The position numbers were made by a program, and so were the translations under genes. The notes beneath the pieces were generated by a model. The model saw only the letters and a program-made list of their open reading frames with translations. It was not told the origin of the DNA and ran no database searches. 64,000 nt of DNA from Providencia hangzhouensis (GTDB lineage Bacteria > Pseudomonadota > Gammaproteobacteria > Enterobacterales > Enterobacteriaceae): the NCBI RefSeq assembly GCF_029193595.2, contig NZ_CP135052.1, positions 1,674,001-1,738,000 of the forward strand, given 5' to 3'. This document shows positions 56,968 to 64,000 of this stretch, piece by piece (position 1 is the first letter of the stretch; each line of letters begins with the position of its first letter).

Positions 56968-59289
56968 ATGAAAAAATGGTTACGCCGCACAGGCATTGCA
57001 CTGGTTCTGTTGGTCATTATTTTGCCACTGGCTTTTCTAGCGGCTGATAAAATATGGCCGTTGCCGATTAAGCAAATTGAAATGGCTCGAACTGTGGTTG
57101 CTGCGGATGGCACACCATTGTGGCGCTTTGCAGACAAAGAAGGTATTTGGCGCTTTCCGGTTACACTCGATGAGGTTTCTCCTGATTTTATTGAAGCGTT
57201 ATTAACGTATGAAGACCGCCATTTTTATCGCCATCCGGGGGTAAACCCGTTTTCACTAGTTAGGGCTGCGGGGCAGTTTGTGAGTTCAGGGCGTATTGTG
57301 TCGGGCGGTAGTACCATTTCGATGCAAGTTGCACGGTTAATTGATCCCCATGAAAGAACATTGGGCGGTAAGCTGAAACAGCTTTGGCGTACGGCTCAGC
57401 TTGAGTATCATTACTCAAAAGATGAAATTTTAGAAATGTATTTAAACCGCGCTCCGTATGGTGGAACCATTGAAGGTATTGGAGCCGCTAGCTGGGTATA
57501 TTTGAATAAGTCACCAGCAAAATTGACGGCGAGTGAAGCGGCTCTCTTTGCTGTTCTACCTCAAGCTCCTAGCCGTTTAAGGCCAGACCGTTATCCACAA
57601 AGGGCACAAGCCGCTCGTGATAAGGTGTTAGACAGGTTAGAGGAATACCAAGTTTGGAGCCCTGAAAAAGTTGCCGATATTAAACAAGAACAAATTTGGC
57701 TAGCACCGCGGAAGAATCCGCATTCTGCTCCTTTGCTTGCAAGGCGTGTGACTAAAAATACGCAAGACCCCATCATTGAAACCACTATCGACGCCAGTTT
57801 GCAAAGGCAACTGGAAGACATGGCAATGAATTGGAAAAACCAACTACCAAAACAAACTTCACTGGGGATTTTGGTGGTTGATCATACGGATATGGCAGTA
57901 AAAGCTTATATTGGCTCAATTGATTTCCAAGATGATAGCCGTTTTGGTCATGTGGACATGATTAGCGCTTGGCGCTCTCCAGGCTCAACGTTAAAACCTT
58001 TTTTATATGCATTAGCGATGGATGACGGGCTCATCCATGCGGAGTCGTTATTACAAGATGTACCGAGGCGCTTTAATGATTACCGTCCGGGGAACTTTGA
58101 CAGTGGTTTTAATGGGCCAGTGAGTGTTAGTGATGCACTCGTTCGTTCATTAAATTTACCCGTGGTTCAGTTATTAGATGTGTATGGTAGTAAACGATTT
58201 ACGGCTCAACTGCGTAATGTTGGGACTGAGCTGCGCTTTCCGTTAGGGAGTGAACCAAACTTGTCGCTGATTTTAGGCGGCACAGCCACACGGATGGAAG
58301 ATTTGGTTTCCGCTTACAGCGCATTTGCGAGAAAAGGTAATGTGTCGCCGCTACGTTTTAAACCAACCGATAAAATTCGCGATAGAGCGCTGATGTCACC
58401 GGGAGCCGCGTGGATAGTGCGCCGTATTATGGGCGGGGAAGCACGCCCTGTTCCTGAGGCTAATTTATCAGGGCAACTTAATTTAGCATGGAAAACGGGA
58501 ACCAGTTATGGTTATCGAGATGCGTGGGCGATTGGTGTTAATCCGCGTTATACCATCGGCGTTTGGGTCGGACGACCGGATGCAACGCCTGTTGCAGGGC
58601 AGCTAGGCGTTGCCACTGCTATCCCGATTATGAATCAAATCAATGGAATGTTACTGAGCAAAATTTACCTATCTCATGAACCGTTACCGAAAGATGTGAA
58701 GCCTGCCAGTGTTAGCCAAGCAGTGATTTGCTGGCCGGGAGGAACGGCATTACTGAAAGATGATAATAATTGCCGCCAAAGGCGCCTAAGTTGGATCTTG
58801 GATAATACGATCCCACCCACTTTAATGGCACGAGACCAAGAGTCACTCTTAGGGTTAAGACAAAAAATCTGGGTAAATAACAAAGGGCTACAAGTGGCGG
58901 CAGATTGCCCGAATGCACAGGAAAAAGAGGTACATTTATGGCCGATCACGGTGGAGTCATGGTTACCGAGTAGTGAAAAACGGGAAAATCGATTACCTAA
59001 AGCAGATTTAGCTTGCCCTCCATTGAAGTTAGAAACGCCGCCATTATTGATTTCCGGTATACGTGATGGTGAAGTATTACAGCGCTTGCCAGGAAAAACC
59101 AGTTTAGATTTGCGTTTAGTCACACAGGGTGGGCAGGGGCAGAAATGGTGGTTCTTAAATGGAGAACAGGTGAACACAACAGAGCAAAATGGTTCTATTT
59201 TGCTGACACTCGATAAAAGTGGAAACTACCAAATTTCAGTATTGGATTTAAGCGGCCAAGTGACGGCAATGAGTTTTAGAGTGAAGTAA
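56968..59289 (+). CDS. pbpC: Penicillin-binding protein 1C (PbpC)
   Basis: Inner-membrane peptidoglycan synthase, 773 aa (E. coli 770). N-terminal membrane anchor (about 10-28), glycosyltransferase domain with EDRHFYRHPGVNP and GGSTISMQVARL, transpeptidase domain with the active Ser in S340-T-L-K and KTGTS, and the C-terminal BiPBP_C domain. Coupled in function with YfhM. Confidence 0.97.
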   Translation: MKKWLRRTGIALVLLVIILPLAFLAADKIWPLPIKQIEMARTVVAADGTPLWRFADKEGIWRFPVTLDEVSPDFIEALLTYEDRHFYRHPGVNPFSLVRAAGQFVSSGRIVSGGSTISMQVARLIDPHERTLGGKLKQLWRTAQLEYHYSKDEILEMYLNRAPYGGTIEGIGAASWVYLNKSPAKLTASEAALFAVLPQAPSRLRPDRYPQRAQAARDKVLDRLEEYQVWSPEKVADIKQEQIWLAPRKNPHSAPLLARRVTKNTQDPIIETTIDASLQRQLEDMAMNWKNQLPKQTSLGILVVDHTDMAVKAYIGSIDFQDDSRFGHVDMISAWRSPGSTLKPFLYALAMDDGLIHAESLLQDVPRRFNDYRPGNFDSGFNGPVSVSDALVRSLNLPVVQLLDVYGSKRFTAQLRNVGTELRFPLGSEPNLSLILGGTATRMEDLVSAYSAFARKGNVSPLRFKPTDKIRDRALMSPGAAWIVRRIMGGEARPVPEANLSGQLNLAWKTGTSYGYRDAWAIGVNPRYTIGVWVGRPDATPVAGQLGVATAIPIMNQINGMLLSKIYLSHEPLPKDVKPASVSQAVICWPGGTALLKDDNNCRQRRLSWILDNTIPPTLMARDQESLLGLRQKIWVNNKGLQVAADCPNAQEKEVHLWPITVESWLPSSEKRENRLPKADLACPPLKLETPPLLISGIRDGEVLQRLPGKTSLDLRLVTQGGQGQKWWFLNGEQVNTTEQNGSILLTLDKSGNYQISVLDLSGQVTAMSFRVK

Positions 59290-59566
59290 TAGATGAAAAA
59301 CGTGACTTACCCGAAAAAATAGTGTTTTTTGCTATAAAAAGTTTAACAAAATGTTGTTGTGACTGTAGGAAATTGTAATCAGAGCCCCTATAATCATCGC
59401 CTTATTTTTCTTTTTCCTAGATATGGTTGCTTTTGAAGTTTAAAAGCCTAACAATAGAATTAGAAATAATATAAAAAACTACAACATGCCTATTTTAAGT
59501 TCTTGCATCCTAAGTTACAGGGAAGAATAAAGAATAAAGGCCTAATGAATCGCTAAGAGGTTATTT

Positions 59567-59992
59567 ATGACTGTTCAACGTACATTTTCTATTATTAAAC
59601 CAAACGCTGTGAAGAAAAACGTTATTGGTGCAATTTACAACCGTTTTGAAAGCGCGGGTTTCACAATCATCGCTGCTAAAATGATGCATTTAACTCGTGA
59701 GCAAGCTGAAGGCTTCTACGCTGAACACAAAGGCCGTCCTTTCTTTGAAGGTCTGGTTGAATTCATGACTTCAGGCCCTATCATGCTGCAAGTGTTAGAA
59801 GGTGAAAATGCAATCCAACGTCATCGTGACCTGATGGGCGCAACTAACCCAGATAACGCGTTAGCAGGTACTTTACGTGCAGACTACGCAGACAGCTTCA
59901 CTGAAAACGCAACTCACGGTTCAGACTCTGAAGAATCTGCTGCTCGTGAAATCGCGTATTTCTTCACTGCTGATGAAATCTGCCCACGCTAA
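59567..59992 (+). CDS. ndk: Nucleoside diphosphate kinase Ndk
   Basis: Transfers phosphate between NTPs and NDPs through a phospho-His, 141 aa. Active site [12 protein letters not shown]; start [17 protein letters not shown]. The AGAGG ribosome site is well placed. Codon use looks like that of a highly expressed gene. Confidence 0.98.
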   Translation: MTVQRTFSIIKPNAVKKNVIGAIYNRFESAGFTIIAAKMMHLTREQAEGFYAEHKGRPFFEGLVEFMTSGPIMLQVLEGENAIQRHRDLMGATNPDNALAGTLRADYADSFTENATHGSDSEESAAREIAYFFTADEICPR

Positions 59993-60153
59993 GACTTCTT
60001 TAACTAATGCATTAGCATTATTGTTATAAAGTTTGTACAATGCGACGCCCTGCTATGATTAGCGGGGCGATTATATTTTTAAGACTGCAAAAATTACGTC
60101 GTGCTATACTCATTACTAGCACTGCCGAAAGTGTAACAACGAGGCAATACACC

Positions 60154-61335
60154 ATGTCTGATATGACGACAGATGCACAATGTGCAACTTCTTCTGCTAT
60201 TTCTGTCACGCCAGAAAAAACGAATCAAAAAACCAATTTACTTGATTTAAACCGCAAGCAAATGCGTGAGTTCTTTGCCCAAATGGGTGAAAAACCGTTC
60301 CGTGCGGATCAGGTCATGAAATGGATCTATCATTATTGCTATGATGATTTTGACCAAATGACCGATATTAATAAAGTTCTTAGAGCAAAACTAAAAGAAG
60401 TCGCGGAAATCCGTGCACCGGAAGTCGCTGACGAACAGCGCTCATCAGATGGTACCATTAAGTGGGCTATCAAAGTGGGTGACCAACTGGTTGAAACTGT
60501 ATATATCCCAGAAGCAGATCGTGCAACATTGTGTGTCTCTTCACAGGTTGGTTGTGCGCTGGAGTGTAAATTCTGTTCCACGGCGCAACAAGGCTTCAAC
60601 CGTAACTTACGTGTTTCGGAAATCATTGGCCAGGTTTGGCGAGCTGCAAAAATTATTGGTTCACTGAAATCCAGTGGACGCCGTCCAATTACCAACGTTG
60701 TAATGATGGGAATGGGTGAACCATTACTGAATTTGAATAATGTCGTCCCTGCGATGGAAATTATGTTAGATGACTTCGGTTTTGGTTTATCTAAGCGCCG
60801 TGTCACGATTTCCACTTCCGGTGTTGTACCTGCACTGGACAAATTAGGGGATATGATTGATGTCGCGTTAGCGATTTCATTGCATGCGCCAACAGATGAT
60901 ATCCGCGATGATATCGTTCCAATTAATAAAAAATACAATATTGAAACCTTTCTCAACAGTGTGAATCGTTATTTAACGAAATCGAATGCCAATGCAGGAC
61001 GAGTAACCGTTGAGTATGTGATGTTAGATCACGTGAACGATAGTGTTGAACAAGCTCATCAATTAGCGGAATGTTTAAAAAATACACCGAGCAAAATCAA
61101 CTTAATTCCATGGAACCCGTTCCCTGGAGCGCCATACGGTAGAAGTTCGAATAGTCGTATTGACCGCTTTTGTAAAGTATTGATGGGATATGGTTTTACT
61201 ACGATAGTACGCAAAACACGCGGTGATGATATAGATGCAGCTTGTGGGCAACTTGCTGGCGATGTGATCGACAGAACAAAACGAACGTTGAAAAAACGCT
61301 TAGCAGGGGAACCTATCAAGGTAAAAACAGTCTGA
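60154..61335 (+). CDS. rlmN: 23S rRNA A2503/tRNA A37 C2-methyltransferase RlmN
   Basis: Radical SAM methyltransferase, 393 aa (E. coli 384). CALECKFC gives the CxxxCxxC cluster motif; the conserved Cys for the methyl-Cys mechanism is near the C-terminus ([12 protein letters not shown]). The start at 60154 has GAGG upstream; 38 earlier codons are non-homologous. The N-terminal 20 residues are poorly conserved. Confidence 0.97.
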   Translation: MSDMTTDAQCATSSAISVTPEKTNQKTNLLDLNRKQMREFFAQMGEKPFRADQVMKWIYHYCYDDFDQMTDINKVLRAKLKEVAEIRAPEVADEQRSSDGTIKWAIKVGDQLVETVYIPEADRATLCVSSQVGCALECKFCSTAQQGFNRNLRVSEIIGQVWRAAKIIGSLKSSGRRPITNVVMMGMGEPLLNLNNVVPAMEIMLDDFGFGLSKRRVTISTSGVVPALDKLGDMIDVALAISLHAPTDDIRDDIVPINKKYNIETFLNSVNRYLTKSNANAGRVTVEYVMLDHVNDSVEQAHQLAECLKNTPSKINLIPWNPFPGAPYGRSSNSRIDRFCKVLMGYGFTTIVRKTRGDDIDAACGQLAGDVIDRTKRTLKKRLAGEPIKVKTV

Positions 61336-61377
61336 TTTATAAATATGTTTGAATCAGTGAATTAAGTTATGGTTTAG

Positions 61378-61406
61378 GGCGTTTTAGAGTTAGGCAAAAC
61401 GCCTTT
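61378..61406 (+). terminator. Terminator after rlmN
   Basis: GGCGTTTT/AAAACGCC stem with a 10-nt loop, then TTTG. Confidence 0.75.
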
Positions 61407-61537
61407 GTTCACCTACAATAGTAGAAGCAATAAGAAAAATTTAATTGTTGTTTCAACATGATGATAAATTATTGACGAGTAAAGCTGCTCAATGCTTGCT
61501 TTATATATTTTTAACTTGGAAATAGTGTTGCCAGCAA

Positions 61538-62482
61538 ATGACTATCGAAAATAATACCGAACAGACTACGACGACAGTAGGACAATTATTGACGCAAGCA
61601 CGTGAGCGCATGGGGCTAACCCAAGATGTTGTTGCAGAGCGATTATGCCTTAAAATCAGTACGGTAAAAGAGATAGAACAAGATATTGCTCCCGCTGGTG
61701 TAGAACCGACGTTTTTACGTGGTTATATTCGCCTTTATGCACGCATGGTAGGTATACCAGAAAGCGAATTAAAAACGTATATGAAAACGGAAGAGCCCGT
61801 CACATTAGCCAAAGTTTCTCCTATGCAAAGCTATTCTTTAGGGAAAAAGCGTAAAAAGCGCGAAGGTTGGTTAATGAAACTGACTTGGTTGATTGTGATC
61901 GTCCTCATTGCAATGGTTGGTGTATGGTGGTGGCAAGATCATAACGCACAAAAAGATGAATTAGTTTCAATGGCAAATCAAAATGATTTGATTTTGTCTC
62001 AGCAAGATAACAGCACAACCCCCGTTGAATTGCCGGCTTCAACAGAGATAGTCTCAACGGATACAGCGCCTGTTACACAGGAAAATACACTTGAATTACA
62101 AGGCCAAGAGCCCGTATTAACGGCTGACTCTGTTACAGAGCCAGTTAGAACAATTCCATTACCGAATGCACCACAATCTTCAGTTGCATTAGACAGAACA
62201 CAAAATACAGAAACGACTGAACCTGTTGCAGTGAGTAGCCAAGCTCTGGTCTTGAATTTTACTGGGCAGTGTTGGTTAGAAATTCGTGATGCGAATAATA
62301 AAATTTTATTCAGTGGTACCAAAAATAATGGGGATAAGCTGGAACTTGATGGTCCGCAACCTTATCGTCTGAATATTGGTGCGCCGGCGAATGTGACGGT
62401 ACAGTTCCAAGGTAACGCTGTTGATTTAAGCCGTTTTATTAAAGCGAAACGTCCAGCAAAATTGAAGTTACCTGAAGCCTAA
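61538..62482 (+). CDS. rodZ: Cytoskeletal protein RodZ
   Basis: Single-pass membrane protein linking MreB to the elongation complex, 314 aa. N-terminal HTH_25 domain (LLTQARERMGLTQDVVAERL) that binds MreB, basic linker (GKKRKKRE), membrane segment about 112-130, low-complexity Thr/Pro-rich periplasmic linker, and C-terminal DUF4115 domain (LNFTGQCWLEIRDANNKILF). Upstream of ispG, as in E. coli. Confidence 0.95.
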   Translation: MTIENNTEQTTTTVGQLLTQARERMGLTQDVVAERLCLKISTVKEIEQDIAPAGVEPTFLRGYIRLYARMVGIPESELKTYMKTEEPVTLAKVSPMQSYSLGKKRKKREGWLMKLTWLIVIVLIAMVGVWWWQDHNAQKDELVSMANQNDLILSQQDNSTTPVELPASTEIVSTDTAPVTQENTLELQGQEPVLTADSVTEPVRTIPLPNAPQSSVALDRTQNTETTEPVAVSSQALVLNFTGQCWLEIRDANNKILFSGTKNNGDKLELDGPQPYRLNIGAPANVTVQFQGNAVDLSRFIKAKRPAKLKLPEA

Positions 62483-62500
62483 AAACAAATAGGCAAAAAG

Positions 62501-62553
62501 AAGCAAACTATATCCGAAAACATCTTTTTTGATAGGCTATGGTTTGCTTTCTT
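62501..62553 (+). terminator. Stem-loop after rodZ
   Basis: AAGCAAACTATA/TATGGTTTGCTT arms with one mismatch, a long AT-rich loop, and TTCTT after it. Confidence 0.6.
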
Positions 62554-62591
62554 GTGTATAGTTGAGCGTATAAAAATAATCGTTAAAACTA

Positions 62592-62645
62592 TACCACGGT
62601 AACAAAGAGTACTATAGGCACAAAAAGTACCACGGTAACAAAGAG
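62592..62645 (+). repeat. 18-bp direct repeat in the ispG leader
   Basis: TACCACGGTAACAAAGAG occurs at 62592-62609 and again at 62628-62645, 36 bp apart, ending 29 bp before ispG. Purpose unknown; could be a duplicated regulator site or a local duplication. Confidence 0.75.
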
Positions 62646-62674
62646 CACATGGACGTTCGGAGAATTAAACCAAA

Positions 62675-63793
62675 ATGCATAATGAATCACCGATAAAAAG
62701 ACGTAAATCCACCCGTATTAATGTAGGTAGCGTACCTGTAGGCGATGGTGCTCCTATCGCTGTCCAGTCAATGACCAATACCCGTACAACTGATGTCGAA
62801 GCCACAGTTCGCCAAATAAAATCCCTTGAGCGCGTGGGTGTTGATATCGTGCGTGTTTCTGTTCCTACCATGGATGCTGCTGAAGCATTTAAATTGATTA
62901 AACAGCAAGTTAGCGTTCCACTGGTGGCTGATATCCATTTTGACTATCGTATTGCATTAAAAGTCGCAGAGTACGGTGTTGATTGCTTGCGTATTAACCC
63001 AGGTAATATTGGTAGTGAAGAAAGAATTCGCCAAGTTGTTGATTGCGCACGCCATTACAATATTCCTATTCGTATTGGGGTCAATGGCGGTTCCCTTGAA
63101 AAAGACATTCAAGAGAAGTACGGAGAACCAACACCTGAAGCCTTAGTTGAGTCGGCAATGCGCCATGTGGACATCTTAGATAGGCTGAATTTCGACCAAT
63201 TCAAAGTCAGTGTAAAAGCTTCTGATGTATTTTTAGCTGTCGGCTCTTACCGTTTATTAGCAAATAAAATTGATCAACCTCTGCATTTAGGTATTACAGA
63301 GGCGGGTGGCGCACGTGCAGGCTCCGTAAAATCAGCGATTGGCTTAGGAATGTTACTGTCTGAAGGTATCGGTGATACTCTGCGTATTTCTTTGGCTGCA
63401 GACCCTGTTGAAGAAGTTAAAGTCGGTTTTGATATTTTAAAATCACTGCGTATTCGTTCGCGTGGCATTAATTTTATTGCTTGTCCAACCTGCTCACGGC
63501 AAGAATTTGATGTGATAGGCACGGTGAATGAGTTAGAACAGCGCTTAGAAGATATCATTACGCCAATGGATGTGTCGATTATTGGTTGTGTGGTCAACGG
63601 CCCCGGTGAAGCGGAAGTTTCTACGCTAGGTGTTGCAGGCGCAAAAACCAAGAGTGGTTTCTATGAAGACGGTAAACGTCAAAAAGAGCGCTTTGATAAT
63701 GACAACATCATCGACCAATTAGAGGCTAAAATTCGAGCAAAAGCAGCGATGATGGATGAAAGCAAGCGGATTGAAGTCAACTTAAAAGATTAA
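62675..63793 (+). CDS. ispG: 4-hydroxy-3-methylbut-2-enyl-diphosphate synthase IspG
   Basis: [4Fe-4S] enzyme of the MEP isoprenoid pathway, 372 aa (E. coli 372), converting MEcPP to HMBPP. Cluster cysteines in [13 protein letters not shown] and [12 protein letters not shown]-terminal TIM barrel. hisS, the next gene in E. coli, does not follow in the remaining 200 bp. Confidence 0.98.
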   Translation: MHNESPIKRRKSTRINVGSVPVGDGAPIAVQSMTNTRTTDVEATVRQIKSLERVGVDIVRVSVPTMDAAEAFKLIKQQVSVPLVADIHFDYRIALKVAEYGVDCLRINPGNIGSEERIRQVVDCARHYNIPIRIGVNGGSLEKDIQEKYGEPTPEALVESAMRHVDILDRLNFDQFKVSVKASDVFLAVGSYRLLANKIDQPLHLGITEAGGARAGSVKSAIGLGMLLSEGIGDTLRISLAADPVEEVKVGFDILKSLRIRSRGINFIACPTCSRQEFDVIGTVNELEQRLEDIITPMDVSIIGCVVNGPGEAEVSTLGVAGAKTKSGFYEDGKRQKERFDNDNIIDQLEAKIRAKAAMMDESKRIEVNLKD

Positions 63794-63809
63794 TTTTGTG
63801 TATTCTAAT

Positions 63810-63836
63810 GCCAAGCGACTCATAGAGTCGTTTGGC
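63810..63836 (+). terminator. Stem-loop after ispG
   Basis: GCCAAGCGACTC/GAGTCGTTTGGC with one G-T pair and a 3-nt loop, 16 nt after the stop; short T-rich tail. Confidence 0.75.
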
Positions 63837-63857
63837 GTATTTAGAACAAACGCTATA

Positions 63858-63971
63858 TCAATTATCCGCATTTTTTTCTAAAATCGGTCGCTCACCGTAC
63901 AAATTAACAGATAAATCCCGATTAGTATCAGTAATTGGTGTTTGTTGATTGAACCAGATGATATTTCGCTC
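63858..63971 (-). pseudogene. Possible 3' remnant of an unknown gene
   Basis: A 37-codon minus-strand frame with no start codon, bounded upstream by an in-frame TAA (63972-63974). It reads like protein (WFNQQTPITDTNRDLSVNLY, then GERPILE) and is less AT-rich than random spacer. It could be the tail of a decayed gene. I do not recognise the family, and chance is possible. Confidence 0.2.
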
Positions 63972-64000
63972 TTATAATCAAACTAATGTAATTCTGAAAA

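Noticed and set aside
56886..57137. Antisense open frame across the yfhM-pbpC junction
   Set aside because: Shadow of pbpC; no family features.
60040..60153. Extended N-terminus for rlmN
   Set aside because: No homology in those codons, while the ATG at 60154 has a GAGG ribosome site and the expected start.

Overview
The window reads as chromosomal DNA of a gammaproteobacterium in the order Enterobacterales, most likely Morganellaceae close to Providencia. This is inferred from moderately low GC, close protein similarity to E. coli families, and a backbone in the E. coli 57-minute order: glmY, glrK, yfhG, glrR, nadE, glnB, hmp, glyA, hcaT ... suhB, trmJ, iscRSUA-hscBA-fdx-iscX, pepB, sseB, yfhM, pbpC, ndk, rlmN, rodZ, ispG. 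The species cannot be fixed from the sequence alone. No tRNA, rRNA, CRISPR, prophage or insertion sequence was seen.

Region 1-5.4 kb: an L-ascorbate utilisation (ula) cluster whose PTS IIC and IIB subunits are fused and run off the left edge. It is followed by a small AT-rich accessory patch with a broken 2-oxoglutarate/Fe(II) oxygenase gene and an EamA exporter. Region 5.4-13.5 kb: a six-gene minus-strand operon, uhpA-uhpB-uhpC-afuA-afuB-afuC. It joins a hexose-phosphate sensing system to a sugar-phosphate ABC importer, with one 127-bp ERIC element between afuA and afuB. A lone O-methyltransferase gene follows.

Region 14.6-24.6 kb: the sRNA gene glmY, which has a sigma-54 promoter and three TGTC-N10-GACA GlrR boxes, then glrK-yfhG-glrR, a glutamine-dependent NAD synthetase gene, glnB, hmp (candidate NsrR site) and glyA (PurR box). 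Region 24.7-38.8 kb: hcaT, then two accessory operons. One is a five-gene chaperone/usher fimbrial operon with two chaperones. The other is an L-galactonate locus (lgoR, lgoD, a uxaB-type tagaturonate reductase and a TRAP transporter). The predicted route is TRAP uptake, L-galactonate to D-tagaturonate by LgoD, then to D-altronate by UxaB.

Region 38.8-64 kb: suhB, trmJ and the isc operon with tandem IscR sites. The isc operon is interrupted after fdx by five tandem ERIC elements, an octanucleotide repeat of ten copies, and a transporter/regulator gene pair, so that iscX lies 3.1 kb from fdx. Then come pepB, a shortened sseB, the yfhM-pbpC periplasmic defence/peptidoglycan pair, ndk, rlmN, rodZ and ispG.

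Most of the backbone is ordinary. The points most worth a second look are the eight ERIC elements with compensating stem changes, the split isc operon with its microsatellite-headed gene pair, the uhp-afu operon, the rebuilt L-galactonate locus, and a recurring pattern of stem-loops placed just after the first, highly needed product of an operon.
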